Assembly: GCF_030373445.1 (NCBI RefSeq)
Contig: NZ_JAUCYU010000015.1
Location: forward strand, 1 to 64,000
Origin: Roseovarius sp.
GTDB taxonomy: Bacteria; Pseudomonadota; Alphaproteobacteria; Rhodobacterales; Rhodobacteraceae
Reading direction: 5' to 3'
Length of the DNA: 64,000 nucleotides
Part shown: piece by piece, positions 63,775-64,000 of the stretch
How positions within the stretch are numbered: the stretch's first letter is position 1
Layout: each line of letters opens with the position of its first letter
Notes under the pieces: model-generated
The model's database searches: none
What the model was told of the DNA's origin: nothing
The model's input: only the letters and a program-made list of their open reading frames with translations
Made by a program: the position numbers and the translations under genes

Positions 63775-63796
63775 TTTCGGCAAGGAGTTGCCGAAA
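63775..63796. repeat. Perfect hairpin upstream of the entericidin-like gene
   Basis: TTTCGGCAA-GGAG-TTGCCGAAA, a 9-bp perfect stem with a 4-base loop. It lies in the 240-base gap 63703-63942, which otherwise shows no gene I can support. Confidence 0.55.
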
Positions 63797-63942
63797 GGCG
63801 GCGTGGAGGCGCCTGGGGTGCGCATGAAGGGCCCGAACGTGGCGCGGGAGGCCGCTATGTGCGGTTTGATCCTCGTCAATGCGTCATCTGGCGCCCCGTG
63901 TCATGGATCGTCTCGGGACCGCGCCTGAGACGGAGACATACC

Positions 63943-64000
63943 ATGTGGCTGATCATGATCCTTCACCTGTTCATCGGGGCGACCCTTGCCGGGAGCGCCG
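63943..64000 (+). CDS. Start of a membrane protein, cut by the window end
   Basis: MWLIMILHLFIGATLAGSA is the N-terminus of a hydrophobic protein with GGAGA ten bases before the ATG. The rest lies outside the window. A first TM helix or a signal sequence is likely. Nothing more can be said. Confidence 0.45.
   Translation, partial: MWLIMILHLFIGATLAGSA

Overview
The window comes from a high-GC alphaproteobacterium, almost certainly a Rhodobacterales (Roseobacter-group) member. The grounds are a GcrA cell-cycle regulator, a Tad/Flp pilus locus with divergent pilins, the coxB-ctaB-small ORF-ctaG-coxC order, a perfect FnrL-type box upstream of coxB, and the Lhr-PdeM repair pair. Nearly all of it is chromosomal housekeeping sequence. 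The exception is the left 7 kb, an integrated element.

Bases 1-7035 are a phage-derived element next to tRNA-Arg(UCU). On the + strand it carries an HK97-type capsid gene (cut by the window edge), a prohead protease, a putative head-tail connector and a portal, in that unusual capsid-first order. A leftward cluster follows (two small proteins and an XRE repressor), then rightward small genes, an HTH protein and a tyrosine integrase that ends 10 bases from the 3' end of the tRNA. No tail, lysis or terminase gene lies between the portal and the tRNA. It could be a prophage or a capsid-forming satellite; the unseen left part would decide.

Bases 7.1-25 kb hold truA, a YcjX/YcjF-like pair, a truncated globin, ileS (behind a 660-base intergenic region packed with palindromes, tandem repeats and a possible Ile-rich leader peptide), a secreted EF-hand protein, fhs and folD (one-carbon folate metabolism), a thioesterase, pdeM and lhr.

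Bases 22.6-34.9 kb are a leftward Tad pilus locus: two small pilins, cpaB, cpaC, an OmpA-family lipoprotein, cpaE, cpaF, tadB, tadC, two TPR lipoproteins, a prepilin peptidase and an AAA ATPase. Hairpin terminators divide it into sub-operons.

Bases 35-47 kb carry a lytic transglycosylase, the CoA-transferase pair scoA/scoB, an L,D-transpeptidase, topA, a membrane acyltransferase with an SGNH domain, dprA, a methyltransferase and tldD. Bases 47-54.5 kb are a rightward aa3 oxidase biogenesis cluster (coxB, ctaB, a 53-aa membrane protein, ctaG, coxC, SURF1) that runs with overlapping stop/start codons into thrC, an M16 peptidase and a GNAT acetyltransferase. The right end holds an MBL-fold protein, gcrA, an ABC-2 permease, a methyltransferase, two exported proteins, a Leu/Phe-type dehydrogenase divergent from an Lrp regulator, acyP, a DUF2177 protein, lepA and two very small lipoproteins.

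Several families of dispersed palindromic repeats sit in the gaps between genes. Gene starts were moved from the longest open frame where a ribosome binding site, a signal peptide or a stop/start overlap gave a better choice.
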